Positions 25,206-34,245 of a DNA stretch of 64,000 bases are shown here, piece by piece. Positions within the stretch are counted from its first letter, which is position 1; every line of letters starts with the position of its first letter. Location: contig NZ_JAMZNK010000031.1 in the NCBI RefSeq assembly GCF_027980145.1, positions 1 through 64,000 on the forward strand. Reading direction: 5' to 3'. The notes under the pieces were generated by a model, which worked only from the letters and a program-made list of their open reading frames with translations, ran no database searches and was not told where the DNA came from. Source of the DNA: Flavobacterium azizsancarii (lineage in GTDB: Bacteria > Bacteroidota > Bacteroidia > Flavobacteriales > Flavobacteriaceae). Made by a program: the position numbers and the translations under genes.

Positions 25206-25913
25206 TTAAGCCGGATCGTGATTCTGTAATAATGTTTTATACAGAAAACCGGCTACAATTGCTCCTAAAATTGGTGCAACCCAAAATAACCAGACTTGAG
25301 ACAATGGTTGTCCACCAGCAAATATCGCTTGCGATAAAGATCTTGCAGGGTTTACAGAAGTATTCGTGATTGGAATACTGATTAAGTGAATTAAAGTTAG
25401 TGCTAAACCAATTGCAATACCGGCAAATTTGCCATTAGCAAACTTATCTGTAGCACCAAGAATGACCAATAAGAAAAATAAAGTAAGCACAAATTCAGCT
25501 ATAAAAGCAGATTGCAATGAATAGCCATCAGGAGAAAAATCTCCGTATCCGTTCGAGGCAAAGACTCCGGCTTTTGTATTGTCGATTGCATGGCCAGCTT
25601 TACCTGTCCAGATAATAAATAACGTTCCGGCAGCAGCAAGAGCGCCAATACACTGCGAAATAATATAAGGTAACAAATCTTTTGCAGGAAATCTTCCTCC
25701 GGCCCATAAACCAAATGATACGGCAGGATTAAAATGTCCGCCCGAAATGTGTCCAACGGCATATGCCATTGTTAAAACAGTTAAACCAAAAGCCAGCGCA
25801 ACACCAGCATATCCAATTCCTAACGTAGGAACTCCAGCGGCAAAAAGAGCGCTTCCACAACCTCCAAAAACTAGCCAATAAGTTCCAAAAAACTCTGCAA
25901 ATAATTTTTTCAT
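25206..25913 (-). CDS. aqpZ: Aquaporin Z-type water channel
   Basis: A 235-residue MIP channel. Both NPA boxes are intact: SGGHFNPAVSFG in the first half and NTSVNPARSLSQAIFAGG in the second, on re-entrant loops between six transmembrane helices. The conserved N-terminal AEFFGTYWLVFGGCGSALFA matches AqpZ. The second NPA is followed by ARS, the selectivity-filter arginine region of water-selective aquaporins. Water transport for osmotic adjustment fits its pairing with the stress gene glsB-like downstream. Confidence 0.93.
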   Translation of the reverse strand: MKKLFAEFFGTYWLVFGGCGSALFAAGVPTLGIGYAGVALAFGLTVLTMAYAVGHISGGHFNPAVSFGLWAGGRFPAKDLLPYIISQCIGALAAAGTLFIIWTGKAGHAIDNTKAGVFASNGYGDFSPDGYSLQSAFIAEFVLTLFFLLVILGATDKFANGKFAGIAIGLALTLIHLISIPITNTSVNPARSLSQAIFAGGQPLSQVWLFWVAPILGAIVAGFLYKTLLQNHDPA

Positions 25914-25943
25914 AATAAAATAATTTTAATTAATAGTTGATTG

Positions 25944-26300
25944 TTAAAGGGTATATTGGTATGCCCAAAAAATCAAAACGATCTGTAGGGGCAAGCGTAC
26001 AAATAAAATCCACTTTGGTAAACTAAAACTTGCTTTTTTATTTTGATACATGAAAAGATTGGCAGGAAATACAGCAATTAACAATGCTATAATTCCCCAT
26101 GCAGCAAAATGCATAGTAAAGGGAACAATTAAAAGGATGCCTAATATAAATTCGGCACCTCCGCTTAAAATATTTATTAATTTGGGGTTTGAAAAAAAAG
26201 GCGGAATGATTTTTATGTACATTCCGGGGTTTCGAAAATGATTTAGTCCGGCAATAATATAGAGCAGTGCCATTAAATATAAATGCCAGGGTAAATTCAT
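25944..26300 (-). CDS. DoxX-like small membrane protein
   Basis: A 118-residue, four-helix membrane protein with AGLNHFRNPGMYIKIIPPFF, a motif seen in DoxX/DUF4267-like proteins, followed by AEFILGILLIVPF. Members are small membrane subunits sometimes tied to quinone or redox reactions. No cofactor motif was seen. First gene of the aqpZ-glsB set. Confidence 0.75.
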   Translation of the reverse strand: MNLPWHLYLMALLYIIAGLNHFRNPGMYIKIIPPFFSNPKLINILSGGAEFILGILLIVPFTMHFAAWGIIALLIAVFPANLFMYQNKKASFSLPKWILFVRLPLQIVLIFWAYQYTL

Positions 26301-26387
26301 GATATGTAATTGTTTATCACGAATTTATAAAAAAATTAACAATTATTACATTACAAGTAGTTTTTTTTTAACAACACATAAAATAAG

Positions 26388-27284
26388 TTAATTTTTACGC
26401 TTGAAATTTACATTCATAATAATGATGGCAAGAATAATTAAAACGATCCCAATCCATTGAGAAAGAATTACTTGTTCATCTAATAATACATAAGCCATCA
26501 TTACAGAAACAGGAAGTTCAAGTGCAGAAACGATACTTCCCAATCCAATTCCGGTTAAGGGAAAACCTGCAGTCATTAACATTGGAGGAATAATAGTTCC
26601 GAATAAGGCAAGGATAATTCCCCATTTCATAAAAATCTCAAAGTTAAAAGGAGTAACCTGAGTAGCAATTGCAAACGAAAATACAATTATGGAACCTCCT
26701 AAAAGCATGTATAAACTTCTTTGTGCAGACGAAATCTCTGTAGCAACGCTATTTGCAGTAAACATAGTTGTAGTAAAAGATGCAGCTGCCAAAACTCCCC
26801 ATGCAAGGCCGCGCCAGTCCAGAACTACATCATTATGAATGATATTGGTGGCTAAAACGGTACCAACAAGCACTATAAGTACAGCAATTACTTTTTGTTT
26901 AGAAGGCAGTTTCTTTTCTAAAATCATTTCAAGTAATACACCCATCCAAACGGTTTGCATTAATAAAACGATACCAATCGAAACCGGAATATATTTTACG
27001 GCTAAGTAATAAAACAAACTTGTCATTCCTAACGAAGTTCCTGCAATCATTAAGCTTAAAATATTTTTTTTGGTTGCTTTTTTAACTTTGTCTTTGTGTT
27101 TAATTTTCTGGAATGCATTGATTATTAAAATACCAATGATTCCTAATATGAATTGAGATGTAGTTACTTCGGCAGTGGTGTATCCTTCTGTATAGGCCAT
27201 TTTTACAAAAGTGGCTAACATTCCGTAAGTTGTAGCGCCTATTGCTACTAAAAATACTCCCTTTAATACGTTGTTTTGTGACAT
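26388..27284 (-). CDS. EamA family (DMT) transporter
   Basis: A 298-residue protein with ten hydrophobic segments arranged as two EamA halves (residues about 8-150 and 160-293). Typical motifs are VAIGATTYGMLATFVKMAY at the N-terminus and LPVSVMMAYVLLDEQVILSQ in helix 9, the conserved E-P-V/L-P-V-type site of these metabolite exporters. The substrate is unknown. It has its own -7 box and no operon partners. Confidence 0.88.
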   Translation of the reverse strand: MSQNNVLKGVFLVAIGATTYGMLATFVKMAYTEGYTTAEVTTSQFILGIIGILIINAFQKIKHKDKVKKATKKNILSLMIAGTSLGMTSLFYYLAVKYIPVSIGIVLLMQTVWMGVLLEMILEKKLPSKQKVIAVLIVLVGTVLATNIIHNDVVLDWRGLAWGVLAAASFTTTMFTANSVATEISSAQRSLYMLLGGSIIVFSFAIATQVTPFNFEIFMKWGIILALFGTIIPPMLMTAGFPLTGIGLGSIVSALELPVSVMMAYVLLDEQVILSQWIGIVLIILAIIIMNVNFKRKN

Positions 27285-27316
27285 CTTAACTTGTTTGATT
27301 AAAAAATTAAAGCCGG

Positions 27317-27324
27317 CAAAGGTA
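27317..27324 (-). promoter_or_regulatory. Candidate -7 box for the EamA gene
   Basis: TACCTTTG on the minus strand, an exact TAnnTTTG match 32 bases before the start codon. Confidence 0.5.
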
Positions 27325-27438
27325 AGTTATTTTGTTTAGGATTTAATAAAATATGAGTACAAACATTATTATGCATTTAGTTTTATACTTGATTTCTATT
27401 GTATAATTATGAATTTGACAGGATTACATGAAAATAAG

Positions 27439-27471
27439 AAACCCATCAAAAAATTATATTTTGATGGGTTT
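27439..27471 (-). terminator. Terminator of the nrnA-gldI-ppi operon
   Basis: Perfect 13-bp stem aaacccatcaaaa / ttttgatgggttt with a 7-base loop. It lies 26 bp after the last isomerase gene on the minus strand. Confidence 0.85.
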
Positions 27472-27496
27472 GACTTTCTATGATAAGGTAAAAAAA

Positions 27497-28639
27497 CTAT
27501 TTTGCGGCAGGTTGAGTCTGATATGTTTCGATTTCGAAAATCAAAGTCGAATTTGGCGGAATTACACCTCCGGCACCTTTTTCTCCGTAAGCTAAGTTTG
27601 AAGGAAGAAAGAAAATTGCTTTTTCTCCGTCAGTCATCATATCTAATGCTTCGATAAAACCAGGAATCATTCCGTCTTTTTTACCTACAGAAAACGGAAA
27701 AGCCTGATATCCTTTTTGGGCATCACGGTTTGCATCGTATTTACCATAAGCTTTTGCTACGCTTGCTATACTGCTGTCAAAAAGATTTCCATCTTCAAAA
27801 TATCCTGCATAGTGAAAATAAATGTTTGATCCTTCAGCTCCTTTTATACCAGTTCCTTTTTTAGTAATTACATATTTTAAACCAGATGCAGTTGTTGTAG
27901 CTTTAGCTTTATTAGCAGCAAAATAAGCAAGTTTTTCAGTCACTACTTTTTGAGAATCAGCTTTTTTAGCTTCTTGTTTTTTTGCATCATCTGCTAAAAC
28001 TTTTACGGCATTGAATTTTTTAGCGGCATCACCTTTTCTGGTAATGGTAATTTTTGTCATAATATCATCCTGCACAATTTTGTTTACATTGTCCATTCCT
28101 GAAACTACATGACCAAAAATAGTATGTTTTCCGTTTAACCATGGGGTTTCTTTGTGCGTGATGAAAAACTGGCTGCCGTTTGTAGCAGGCCCTGAATTTG
28201 CCATAGCAAGAACGCCTCCTTTTTCAAATTTAAGTTCTTCTACGAATTCATCTTTAAAAGCAAATCCCGGGCCTCCTGAACCATTTCCGTCCGGATCTCC
28301 ACCCTGAATCATAAAATCATTGATTACCCTATGAAATTTTAAACCGTCATAAAAAGGCTTGCCTTTAAGTTTTTCTACTTTTACATTAGGATTATTTCCT
28401 TCTGCCAAAGAGATAAAGTTAGCAACGGTTACAGGAGTTTTTACATACTCTAAAGATAAAACGATGTCGCCTTTTGTAGTTGATATCGTGGCAAAAATAC
28501 CATCGTTAGGATTTGTAGCAGGTGCTGCTTTTGCTGCAGTTTTAGCTGCCGGAGCCTTTGGTTTTGCCACAGGCTTTTTTGTCTGAGCCTGAATATTTAC
28601 TACTGCCAGGCAAAATAAAAATAAAAATTTAAACTTCAT
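27497..28639 (-). CDS. Secreted cyclophilin-FKBP fusion peptidyl-prolyl isomerase
   Basis: A 380-residue exported protein: signal peptide ending NIQAQ, an Ala/Pro/Lys-rich linker (residues about 20-45), a cyclophilin domain (about 48-205, with FHRVINDFMIQGGDPDG, ANSGPATNGSQFFIT and LNGKHTIFGHV), a Lys/Ala-rich helix, and an FKBP domain (about 250-375, with IYFHYAGYFEDGNLFDSS and GEKAIFFLPSNLAYGEKGAG). It therefore carries two unrelated isomerase folds in one chain. The next gene upstream is a lipoprotein paralogue, and gldI follows in the same operon. Fold assignments are firm. Confidence 0.93.
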   Translation of the reverse strand: MKFKFLFLFCLAVVNIQAQTKKPVAKPKAPAAKTAAKAAPATNPNDGIFATISTTKGDIVLSLEYVKTPVTVANFISLAEGNNPNVKVEKLKGKPFYDGLKFHRVINDFMIQGGDPDGNGSGGPGFAFKDEFVEELKFEKGGVLAMANSGPATNGSQFFITHKETPWLNGKHTIFGHVVSGMDNVNKIVQDDIMTKITITRKGDAAKKFNAVKVLADDAKKQEAKKADSQKVVTEKLAYFAANKAKATTTASGLKYVITKKGTGIKGAEGSNIYFHYAGYFEDGNLFDSSIASVAKAYGKYDANRDAQKGYQAFPFSVGKKDGMIPGFIEALDMMTDGEKAIFFLPSNLAYGEKGAGGVIPPNSTLIFEIETYQTQPAAK

Positions 28640-28680
28640 TATGTTAAGGATTTACGTTTATGTTAATCTTTTATATATAA

Positions 28681-29760
28681 TTATTGTGGCTTTTCTAATA
28701 ATTGTATTTCGAAAATAATGTTCGCATTTGGCGGGATAACTCCTCCGGCTCCGGTTGTTCCGTAAGCTAAATGAGAAGGAATAAAAAGAATCGCTTTATC
28801 TCCAAATGAAAGTTGTTCGATTCCTTCAATAAATCCGGGAATCATACCGTCTTTACGGCCTGCCTGAAACGGTATTGGCTGGTAACCGTGTTGTTCTGCT
28901 CTTGCTGCATCAAATTTTCCAAAAGCTTTATTAACGTCTTCAACGCTAGAGTCAAACAAAGTACCATCTTCAAGAAAACCTGAATAGTTAATGTATAATT
29001 GAGCTCCTGCAGCAGGTTTTTTACCTGTTCCTTTTTCGGTAATTAAATATTCTAAACCTGAACTTGTTTTAGTTGTTTTTGGTTTCACAGAAGCAAAATA
29101 GGCTACTTTTTCTTTTTGAGCTCCGCTATATTTACCTTTTTCTTTAGCAATTTCTGAAAAATAATCGCTAAATACTTTTACTGAATCAAACTTTTTAGCA
29201 GCTTCTCCATTTCTTATAATAGTTACGGCAACAATAGTATCACCTTGTTTTACCTGATTTACAACTTCCTGACCTTTTTCTACAACATGGCCAAAAATCG
29301 TATGTTTTCCGTCTAACCACGGAGTCTCAACATGTGTGATAAAGAATTGACTGCTGTTGGTTCCCGGACCATTATTAGCCATTGCTAAAACACCCGCTTT
29401 GTCAAATTTTAAATCTGTAATCTCATCTTTAAACTTATATCCTGTATCTCCTGAACCAGTTCCTTCTGGATCTCCGGTCTGAATCATGAAATCCTCGATA
29501 ACTCTATGAAATTTTAGTCCGTTATAAAAAGGTTTATTTTTTAAGTAATCCTTTGCAACAAACTCATTTTTACCTTCGGCCAAGGTTACAAAATTGGCCA
29601 CTGTTACAGGTGCTTTTTTATAATCTAATTCTACAATAATATGTCCTTTATTAGTTTCAATATCAGCATATAAACCATCAGGTAAGTTGCTGTGCTCGTC
29701 CTTACAAGAATATAATGAGCTAACAGTAACAGCTAGTAATAATAAAATACTCTTTTTCAT
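28681..29760 (-). CDS. Lipoprotein cyclophilin-FKBP fusion peptidyl-prolyl isomerase
   Basis: A 359-residue paralogue of the gene downstream, but membrane-anchored: lipobox LYSC (Cys19). Cyclophilin domain about 30-195 (FHRVIEDFMIQTGDPEG, NGPGTNSSQFFITHVE) and FKBP domain about 235-358 (LYINYSGFLEDGTLFDSS, GDKAILFIPSHLAYGTTGAG). The soluble/anchored pair suggests division of labour in folding of outer-membrane or secreted proteins. It lies 16 bp after gldI, so the genes are co-transcribed. Confidence 0.93.
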   Translation of the reverse strand: MKKSILLLLAVTVSSLYSCKDEHSNLPDGLYADIETNKGHIIVELDYKKAPVTVANFVTLAEGKNEFVAKDYLKNKPFYNGLKFHRVIEDFMIQTGDPEGTGSGDTGYKFKDEITDLKFDKAGVLAMANNGPGTNSSQFFITHVETPWLDGKHTIFGHVVEKGQEVVNQVKQGDTIVAVTIIRNGEAAKKFDSVKVFSDYFSEIAKEKGKYSGAQKEKVAYFASVKPKTTKTSSGLEYLITEKGTGKKPAAGAQLYINYSGFLEDGTLFDSSVEDVNKAFGKFDAARAEQHGYQPIPFQAGRKDGMIPGFIEGIEQLSFGDKAILFIPSHLAYGTTGAGGVIPPNANIIFEIQLLEKPQ

Positions 29761-29776
29761 TTTTAAAATGTTGTTT

Positions 29777-30430
29777 TTATGGGTTTATTGTATCTTTTTT
29801 CGTTGGGGCTGCAGCTTTTGGAGCTACGGTTTTTGGTGCTGAATTTTGAACTTGTCCTGTTGCAGGTGCAGTTTTTGCTGTTGGGTCCGGTACAAAATTA
29901 CGAAGCGTAACAGTACAGATCAAAGACTGATTTGGACCTATTTTTTTGTTATCTCCATGATATCCGTAAGCAATATGCGAAGGAAACAGGAATGTTACAG
30001 TTTCATTTTTATGCATCATTTTAATACCATCACGTAATCCCATCATGATATCTTGCTTGTCTACATAATAAGTCTGCGGACCAAGATCAGCTTCAGAGTA
30101 AATAATTTTACCGTTTATGTCTTTTACTTCCAGATTAAAATAAGCGATATCTCCTTTTCTTGGTGTTGCAGTATCTGTCGTATTTTGTTCGTCATAATAC
30201 AGCCAATATCCCTTTCTTGTGGCGTAATATTTTATCTTGGGATTACTTTTGATTATTTTTTTAATCACATCCTCTTCATTGGCTACCAGTTTTTTATTAC
30301 GGTCAGCCGATTTTTTCATAAAAATACCGGAAGCTTGAGAAATAGGGCGTCTCGCTTCTTCGTGTTGTTTACAGCTTACCAATAAAACAGCAAAAAACAG
30401 GGTATAGATGCTTCGTTTTAAGTAGTTCAT
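29777..30430 (-). CDS. gldI: Gliding motility lipoprotein GldI (FKBP-type isomerase)
   Basis: A 217-residue lipoprotein (lipobox LVSC, Cys20). A helical segment (about residues 30-75) precedes an FKBP domain with GDIAYFNLEVKDINGK, VDKQDIMMGLRDGIKMM, and ETVTFLFPSHIAYGYHGD. GldI of Flavobacterium johnsoniae is required for gliding and has this architecture. Here it sits between nrnA (6 bp away) and two large secreted isomerases. The alternative, an unrelated FKBP lipoprotein, is less likely. Confidence 0.88.
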   Translation of the reverse strand: MNYLKRSIYTLFFAVLLVSCKQHEEARRPISQASGIFMKKSADRNKKLVANEEDVIKKIIKSNPKIKYYATRKGYWLYYDEQNTTDTATPRKGDIAYFNLEVKDINGKIIYSEADLGPQTYYVDKQDIMMGLRDGIKMMHKNETVTFLFPSHIAYGYHGDNKKIGPNQSLICTVTLRNFVPDPTAKTAPATGQVQNSAPKTVAPKAAAPTKKDTINP

Positions 30431-30436
30431 ATGAGG

Positions 30437-31441
30437 TTATATTTTTAGTTTATTTACTAAATCTTCAAACTTCTTCAGGGTTTCTTCCATCGAAACTTCT
30501 GATCTTCCACCAGCAGCATTGCTATGTCCGCCACCATTAAAGTGATCTCTTGCAAATTGGTTTACATCAAAACCTCCTTGCGAACGGAAAGAAATCTTGA
30601 TGATCTTTTCGTCTTTATTTTCGATAAAAATAGCAGTAAAAACAATACCTTTTATACTAAGGCCATAATTTACGATGCCTTCAGTATCACCTTTTACATA
30701 ATTAAATGAATCCAGTTCTGCCTGAGTAAGCGACATATATGAAGTTTTATGTGCTTCCAGCACTTTCATATTCTGTAATGCGCGACCCAATAATTGCAAA
30801 CGGCTGTATGAACTGTTATCGAATAATAAAATTGGAATCTGTGTATTTTCAACTCCCAGATCAATTAATTCAGCAATGATCCTATGCGTGTTTCCCGTTG
30901 TTCCCGGAAAACGAAATGAACCAGAATCAGTTAATATTCCAGTATAAATGCATGTTGCAATAGTTTTGTCGATATCTTCTTTTTTTCCTAAAAAAGAAAT
31001 GAAGTTATAAACCATCTCGCAAGTCGATCCAAATGAAGTATCAGAATACGTATAGGCAGCATAATCATCCGGTTTTTGATGATGATCGATCATAATAAAC
31101 GGAGCCGTAAGCTTCGTTAAAGTATGTTCCATTTCACCCGTACGATGAAAAGCATTAAAGTCGAGTGTAAAGATTAACTCAGCTTCTTCTAATATTTTGG
31201 TACAGTTTTCAGTGTCTTTTTCAAAGATTTTTACCGTTTCAGAACCTGGTAGCCAGGCTAAAAAATCAGGGAAATCGTTTGGCGCAATCACAGTTGGATG
31301 ATGATTGTTTTTTAATAAAAAATGGTATAAACCTAAGGTTGAACCCATAGCATCACCGTCAGGACCTCTATGCGGAATTATGGCGATTTTCTTTGGGGTT
31401 GCGAGTAACAATTGTATCGCTTGAATATCTTGTATTTTCAT
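30437..31441 (-). CDS. nrnA: DHH/DHHA1 phosphoesterase, NrnA-type oligoribonuclease/pAp phosphatase
   Basis: A 334-residue cytoplasmic enzyme. DHH-family motifs are IIPHRGPDGDAMGSTLGLY, FTLDFNAFHRTGE, IMIDHHQKPDD and TCIYTGILTDSGSFRF. The C-terminal DHHA1 domain ends with DHFNGGGHSNAAGGRS, the substrate-binding loop. NrnA degrades nanoRNAs and dephosphorylates pAp. First gene of the gldI operon; the functional link to gliding is not obvious and may be only shared transcription. Confidence 0.9.
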   Translation of the reverse strand: MKIQDIQAIQLLLATPKKIAIIPHRGPDGDAMGSTLGLYHFLLKNNHHPTVIAPNDFPDFLAWLPGSETVKIFEKDTENCTKILEEAELIFTLDFNAFHRTGEMEHTLTKLTAPFIMIDHHQKPDDYAAYTYSDTSFGSTCEMVYNFISFLGKKEDIDKTIATCIYTGILTDSGSFRFPGTTGNTHRIIAELIDLGVENTQIPILLFDNSSYSRLQLLGRALQNMKVLEAHKTSYMSLTQAELDSFNYVKGDTEGIVNYGLSIKGIVFTAIFIENKDEKIIKISFRSQGGFDVNQFARDHFNGGGHSNAAGGRSEVSMEETLKKFEDLVNKLKI

Positions 31442-31893
31442 AGTGTGCGAATTTACATTTTTTTAATGTAATGTTGAAATCATTTTACAGATTAACACAC
31501 TTTTATGTCGGTTGTGAATTGTAAGATGTAAATTGTAGGTTTTGAAATTTTATTTTGCAGAGATTCTCAAAGAAATCGCAGAGATTCAAAAAAGAAATGG
31601 AAAGAAGATTAATTTGGTTTCTTTTGGAATTTGGAATTTAATTTTTGGAATTTAAATTGGTACGCGGATGAAACAGATTCGCTAAAGCAAAAACGCAGAT
31701 TTAAACGGATTTTTTAGTGCTGGATTTATTTTGTTAGAAAATTATAAATCCAAAATATTCAATTGATTGTTTGGTGTTTAATGTGTTGAAAATATAAAAT
31801 GATTCGTTGAGTTTGCACTGAAAACTGAGACTGTAACTATGACTAAGAAAGAGACTGAGACTGAAAACTGAAAACTGCGGCTAAAAAACTATA
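31442..31893. other. Gene-free spacer with low-complexity repeats
   Basis: Contains three ttggaattt units (31624-31655), an acgcggat...cgctaaagc...aacggattttt block (31662-31715) related to the one at 40119-40228, and a gactgaga / aaaactga run (31817-31880). No gene is supported here. Confidence 0.55.
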
Positions 31894-33162
31894 TTAAAAC
31901 CATTTCTGGTACAACTTATATTTTGCTCCCTTAACAATTTGTGATTTATAAATTCCCACAGAACCTGAAGAAAAATAAGCGATTGTACAAGCGATAGCAA
32001 TGAAAATCCCGGGTTGAATGCCAAAAAGTTCCATACCCATAATCGTGCAGGCGATAGGAGTGTGGGTAGCTCCTGAAAAGACAGCTACAAAGCCTAAACC
32101 AGCCAGGAATGCAATTGGCAGCGGAATAATTAATGACAAAGCACTTCCTAAAGTAGCACCTACAAAAAATAAAGGAGTTACTTCTCCGCCCTTAAAACCT
32201 GCTCCTAAAGTAAATCCGGTAAACAAAATCTTAAGCAGGAAATCATACCATGGGTTGGCATTTGAAAAGGAATCTACAATTACCGGAACGCCTAATCCGG
32301 CGAATTTTGTAAACCCAAAACCTGCAATCGCAATCGCTAAAATAATTCCGCCAATAAATGGGCGTAATGGGGGATATTTAATGTTTTTTGAAAAAATAGA
32401 ACTCCAAAAGTGAGTACTTCTCGAAAAGAGCAAAGCGGCCAAACCAGATAAAAAGCCAATTATAATCACATAAAATAAAGTGGTCGGGCTAATTTCTGGA
32501 ACGACAGGAATGCTGTAATGCGTATGTTTTATCTGCCAGAATTCGACAGTAAAATAAGCTGTGTACGCCACCAGAAAAGATAAGATAATACTTTTTAGAT
32601 TGATTTTGCTGAAATATAAAACTTCTAAGGCAAAAATAGCTCCAGCGATAGGAGTTCCAAAAACGGATGCGAAACCAGCACTGATTCCAAGGATAATTAA
32701 AATTTTGCGTTCAGCATTGTCTAAATTAAAAAGTCTGGTAAACTGGTCAGCAATTGCGCCGCCCATTTGTACGGCAGTTCCTTCACGACCTGCAGAACCT
32801 CCAAATAAATGTGTGAGTAAGGTTCCTAAAAGTACCAGAGGAGCCATCTTAAACGGAATAACTTTTTTGGGCGTTTCATATTCTTCCAATAATAAATTAT
32901 TTCCCTTTACAACAGATTCGCCCCAATAATAGTAACTCAGCCCCACTAATAATCCTCCAAAAGGTAAAAGCCAGATAATCCAGTCGTGGTGAATTCTAAA
33001 TTGTGTAACCCATTCCAGGGCAACTAAGAAAAACGCAGACGCAGATCCTGAAAAAACACCTATAAAAATGCATATCAAAATCCATTTGAAAGTGGTCAGG
33101 AATATATCTTTTAGTTTTGAAAATACCATTAATTGTAAAAAGTTTTTTGCCACGAATTTCAC
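31894..33162 (-). CDS. CLC family anion channel/antiporter, possible fluoride (CLC-F) type
   Basis: A 422-residue membrane protein with about ten hydrophobic segments. The gating-glutamate motif reads GGSAGREGTAVQMGG (Glu127), and the usual GSGIP selectivity segment is replaced by KGNNLLLEE (Gly87-Asn88-Asn89). Loss of the central Ser and a GREGT motif (GREGP is usual in chloride members) are features of the CLC-F fluoride/proton antiporters. The GxFxP-like region reads GGEVTPLFFVGATLGS. No CBS domains, consistent with the short class. No fluoride riboswitch is visible upstream. The start could also be Met12 (MVFSKLKD). CLC family certain; fluoride specificity is inference. Confidence 0.9.
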   Translation of the reverse strand: MKFVAKNFLQLMVFSKLKDIFLTTFKWILICIFIGVFSGSASAFFLVALEWVTQFRIHHDWIIWLLPFGGLLVGLSYYYWGESVVKGNNLLLEEYETPKKVIPFKMAPLVLLGTLLTHLFGGSAGREGTAVQMGGAIADQFTRLFNLDNAERKILIILGISAGFASVFGTPIAGAIFALEVLYFSKINLKSIILSFLVAYTAYFTVEFWQIKHTHYSIPVVPEISPTTLFYVIIIGFLSGLAALLFSRSTHFWSSIFSKNIKYPPLRPFIGGIILAIAIAGFGFTKFAGLGVPVIVDSFSNANPWYDFLLKILFTGFTLGAGFKGGEVTPLFFVGATLGSALSLIIPLPIAFLAGLGFVAVFSGATHTPIACTIMGMELFGIQPGIFIAIACTIAYFSSGSVGIYKSQIVKGAKYKLYQKWF

Positions 33163-33240
33163 GAATTTTCACGAATTAAAGCCTCTTAATTAAAAAAAAA
33201 CCAAAAAATATTTTTAAATCTTTTAATCTGTGGCAAAAAA
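33143..33240. repeat. ~100-bp inverted-repeat element upstream of the CLC gene
   Basis: Ends ttttttgccac (33143-33153) and gtggcaaaaaa (33230-33240) are inverted. Inside lie three cacgaatttt-like units in tandem (33152-33177). A related element with aacacgaatttca / tgaaattcgtgtt ends is at 37858-37970. Confidence 0.6.
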
Positions 33241-33261
33241 ATATTCGCAGCAAAAAAAAAA

Positions 33262-33648
33262 TTATCCCTGCACTACAGCTGTAAATTCAATTTCAACTAA
33301 ATATTCAGGTGCCACCAGTTTACTGATTTCATAAAAACCCGTTGTAGGTTTTATATCTTTAAAAAATGAAGCGTGAGCTCTTGCCACTTCTTCAAAAGAA
33401 GTGATATCCGTTGTAAAGATTCTGGTTCTGATGACATCTTTCATTCCAACATTCAGATCTTCCAAAACTTTTTCAACACGTTCCAGGATGTTATAGGTTT
33501 GAGCATAAGCATCGTCAGCTTTTACTTTTTCGCCATCAACAATTGCTACAGTTCCAGAAACTTCGATGATATTGCCAATTCTTACCGCACGGCAATATCC
33601 CATTTTGTCTTCCCAAGGTGATCCTGTTAAGATATTTTCTCTTTTCAT
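33262..33648 (-). CDS. RidA family protein (YjgF/UK114)
   Basis: A 128-residue cytoplasmic protein of the RidA superfamily (reactive imine/enamine hydrolases). Characteristic parts are ENILTGSPWEDKMGYCRAVR, VSGTVA, QTYNILERVEKVLEDLN, VIRTRIFTTDI and the C-terminal APEYLVEIEFTAV. The catalytic Arg (in DVIRTRIF) is kept, which is the residue needed for imine hydrolysis. Variation at the N-terminus suggests one of the Rid subfamilies and not archetypal RidA. Confidence 0.88.
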   Translation of the reverse strand: MKRENILTGSPWEDKMGYCRAVRIGNIIEVSGTVAIVDGEKVKADDAYAQTYNILERVEKVLEDLNVGMKDVIRTRIFTTDITSFEEVARAHASFFKDIKPTTGFYEISKLVAPEYLVEIEFTAVVQG

Positions 33649-33845
33649 TTCTTCTATTTTATAGAATTTGTTTTATTTCTTTAAAATCAAATTCAGGTTA
33701 GTTAATTTCGCTGCAATTTATAAAATATGAGGATGAAAAGGAGTACGATTCATTTGAAATCCCTTCGTAAATCATTCTTTTTTGTGATATTTTTTGGGGA
33801 CAGAATTATTTTTCTTCGCCTGTTGAGCGTAATGCTAAAAAAATG

Positions 33846-33916
33846 TTTTAACACATAGAAATATAGATATAACGCCTCTTTTACACCAACAATAGCTATG
33901 TTTCTATGTGTTAAAA
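33846..33916. repeat. Inverted repeat ttttaacacatagaaa / tttctatgtgttaaaa
   Basis: Perfect 16-bp arms with a 39-base loop. The right arm with its flank (atagctatgtttctatgtgtt) is repeated at 36511-36532 and, diverged, at 51617-51695. The surrounding 291-bp spacer 33649-33939 has no gene. Confidence 0.7.
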
Positions 33917-33939
33917 TTAATTTGAACAAAATATCTTCC

Positions 33940-34245
33940 TTATTCTATTTGATAGTGTTCATAAAGGCGAAGTTTATTTTGAGTAGCTGTAAGATTTTGT
34001 TGCAGGACTTCGATTTTATTTAATAAGTTGGCGATCGCGTCAATACCTTCTAAGTTAATTTTAAGATCATAATGAAGGCGGATCATTTTCTCGACAGCTG
34101 GCAATTGTTCAGGTTGTAGATATTCGTCTTCTTCGAGAATAATAATTTGCACCAACCCATAATTGTGTAAATCTGTTATAAACGTATTGTCAATTTCGTG
34201 ATACAGACAAAACTGTTTTATTTGAATTAAGTTTTTACTATTCAT
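33940..34245 (-). CDS. cbpM: CbpA modulator, MerR-like CbpM
   Basis: A 101-residue protein with a MerR-like N-terminus (LIQIKQFCLYHEIDNTFITD) followed by a GLVQIIILEEDEYLQPEQLP stretch and a C-terminal coiled-coil-like helix. CbpM proteins of this size regulate the DnaJ homologue CbpA, and the gene overlaps the stop of the cbpA-like gene by 8 bp, so the two are translationally coupled. The pairing is the main evidence. Confidence 0.85.
   Translation of the reverse strand: MNSKNLIQIKQFCLYHEIDNTFITDLHNYGLVQIIILEEDEYLQPEQLPAVEKMIRLHYDLKINLEGIDAIANLLNKIEVLQQNLTATQNKLRLYEHYQIE

Noticed and set aside
33163..33261. Fluoride (crcB-type) riboswitch upstream of the CLC gene
   Set aside because: The spacer holds only an A/T-rich inverted-repeat element with no GG-AUG-UUC-type pseudoknot motif.
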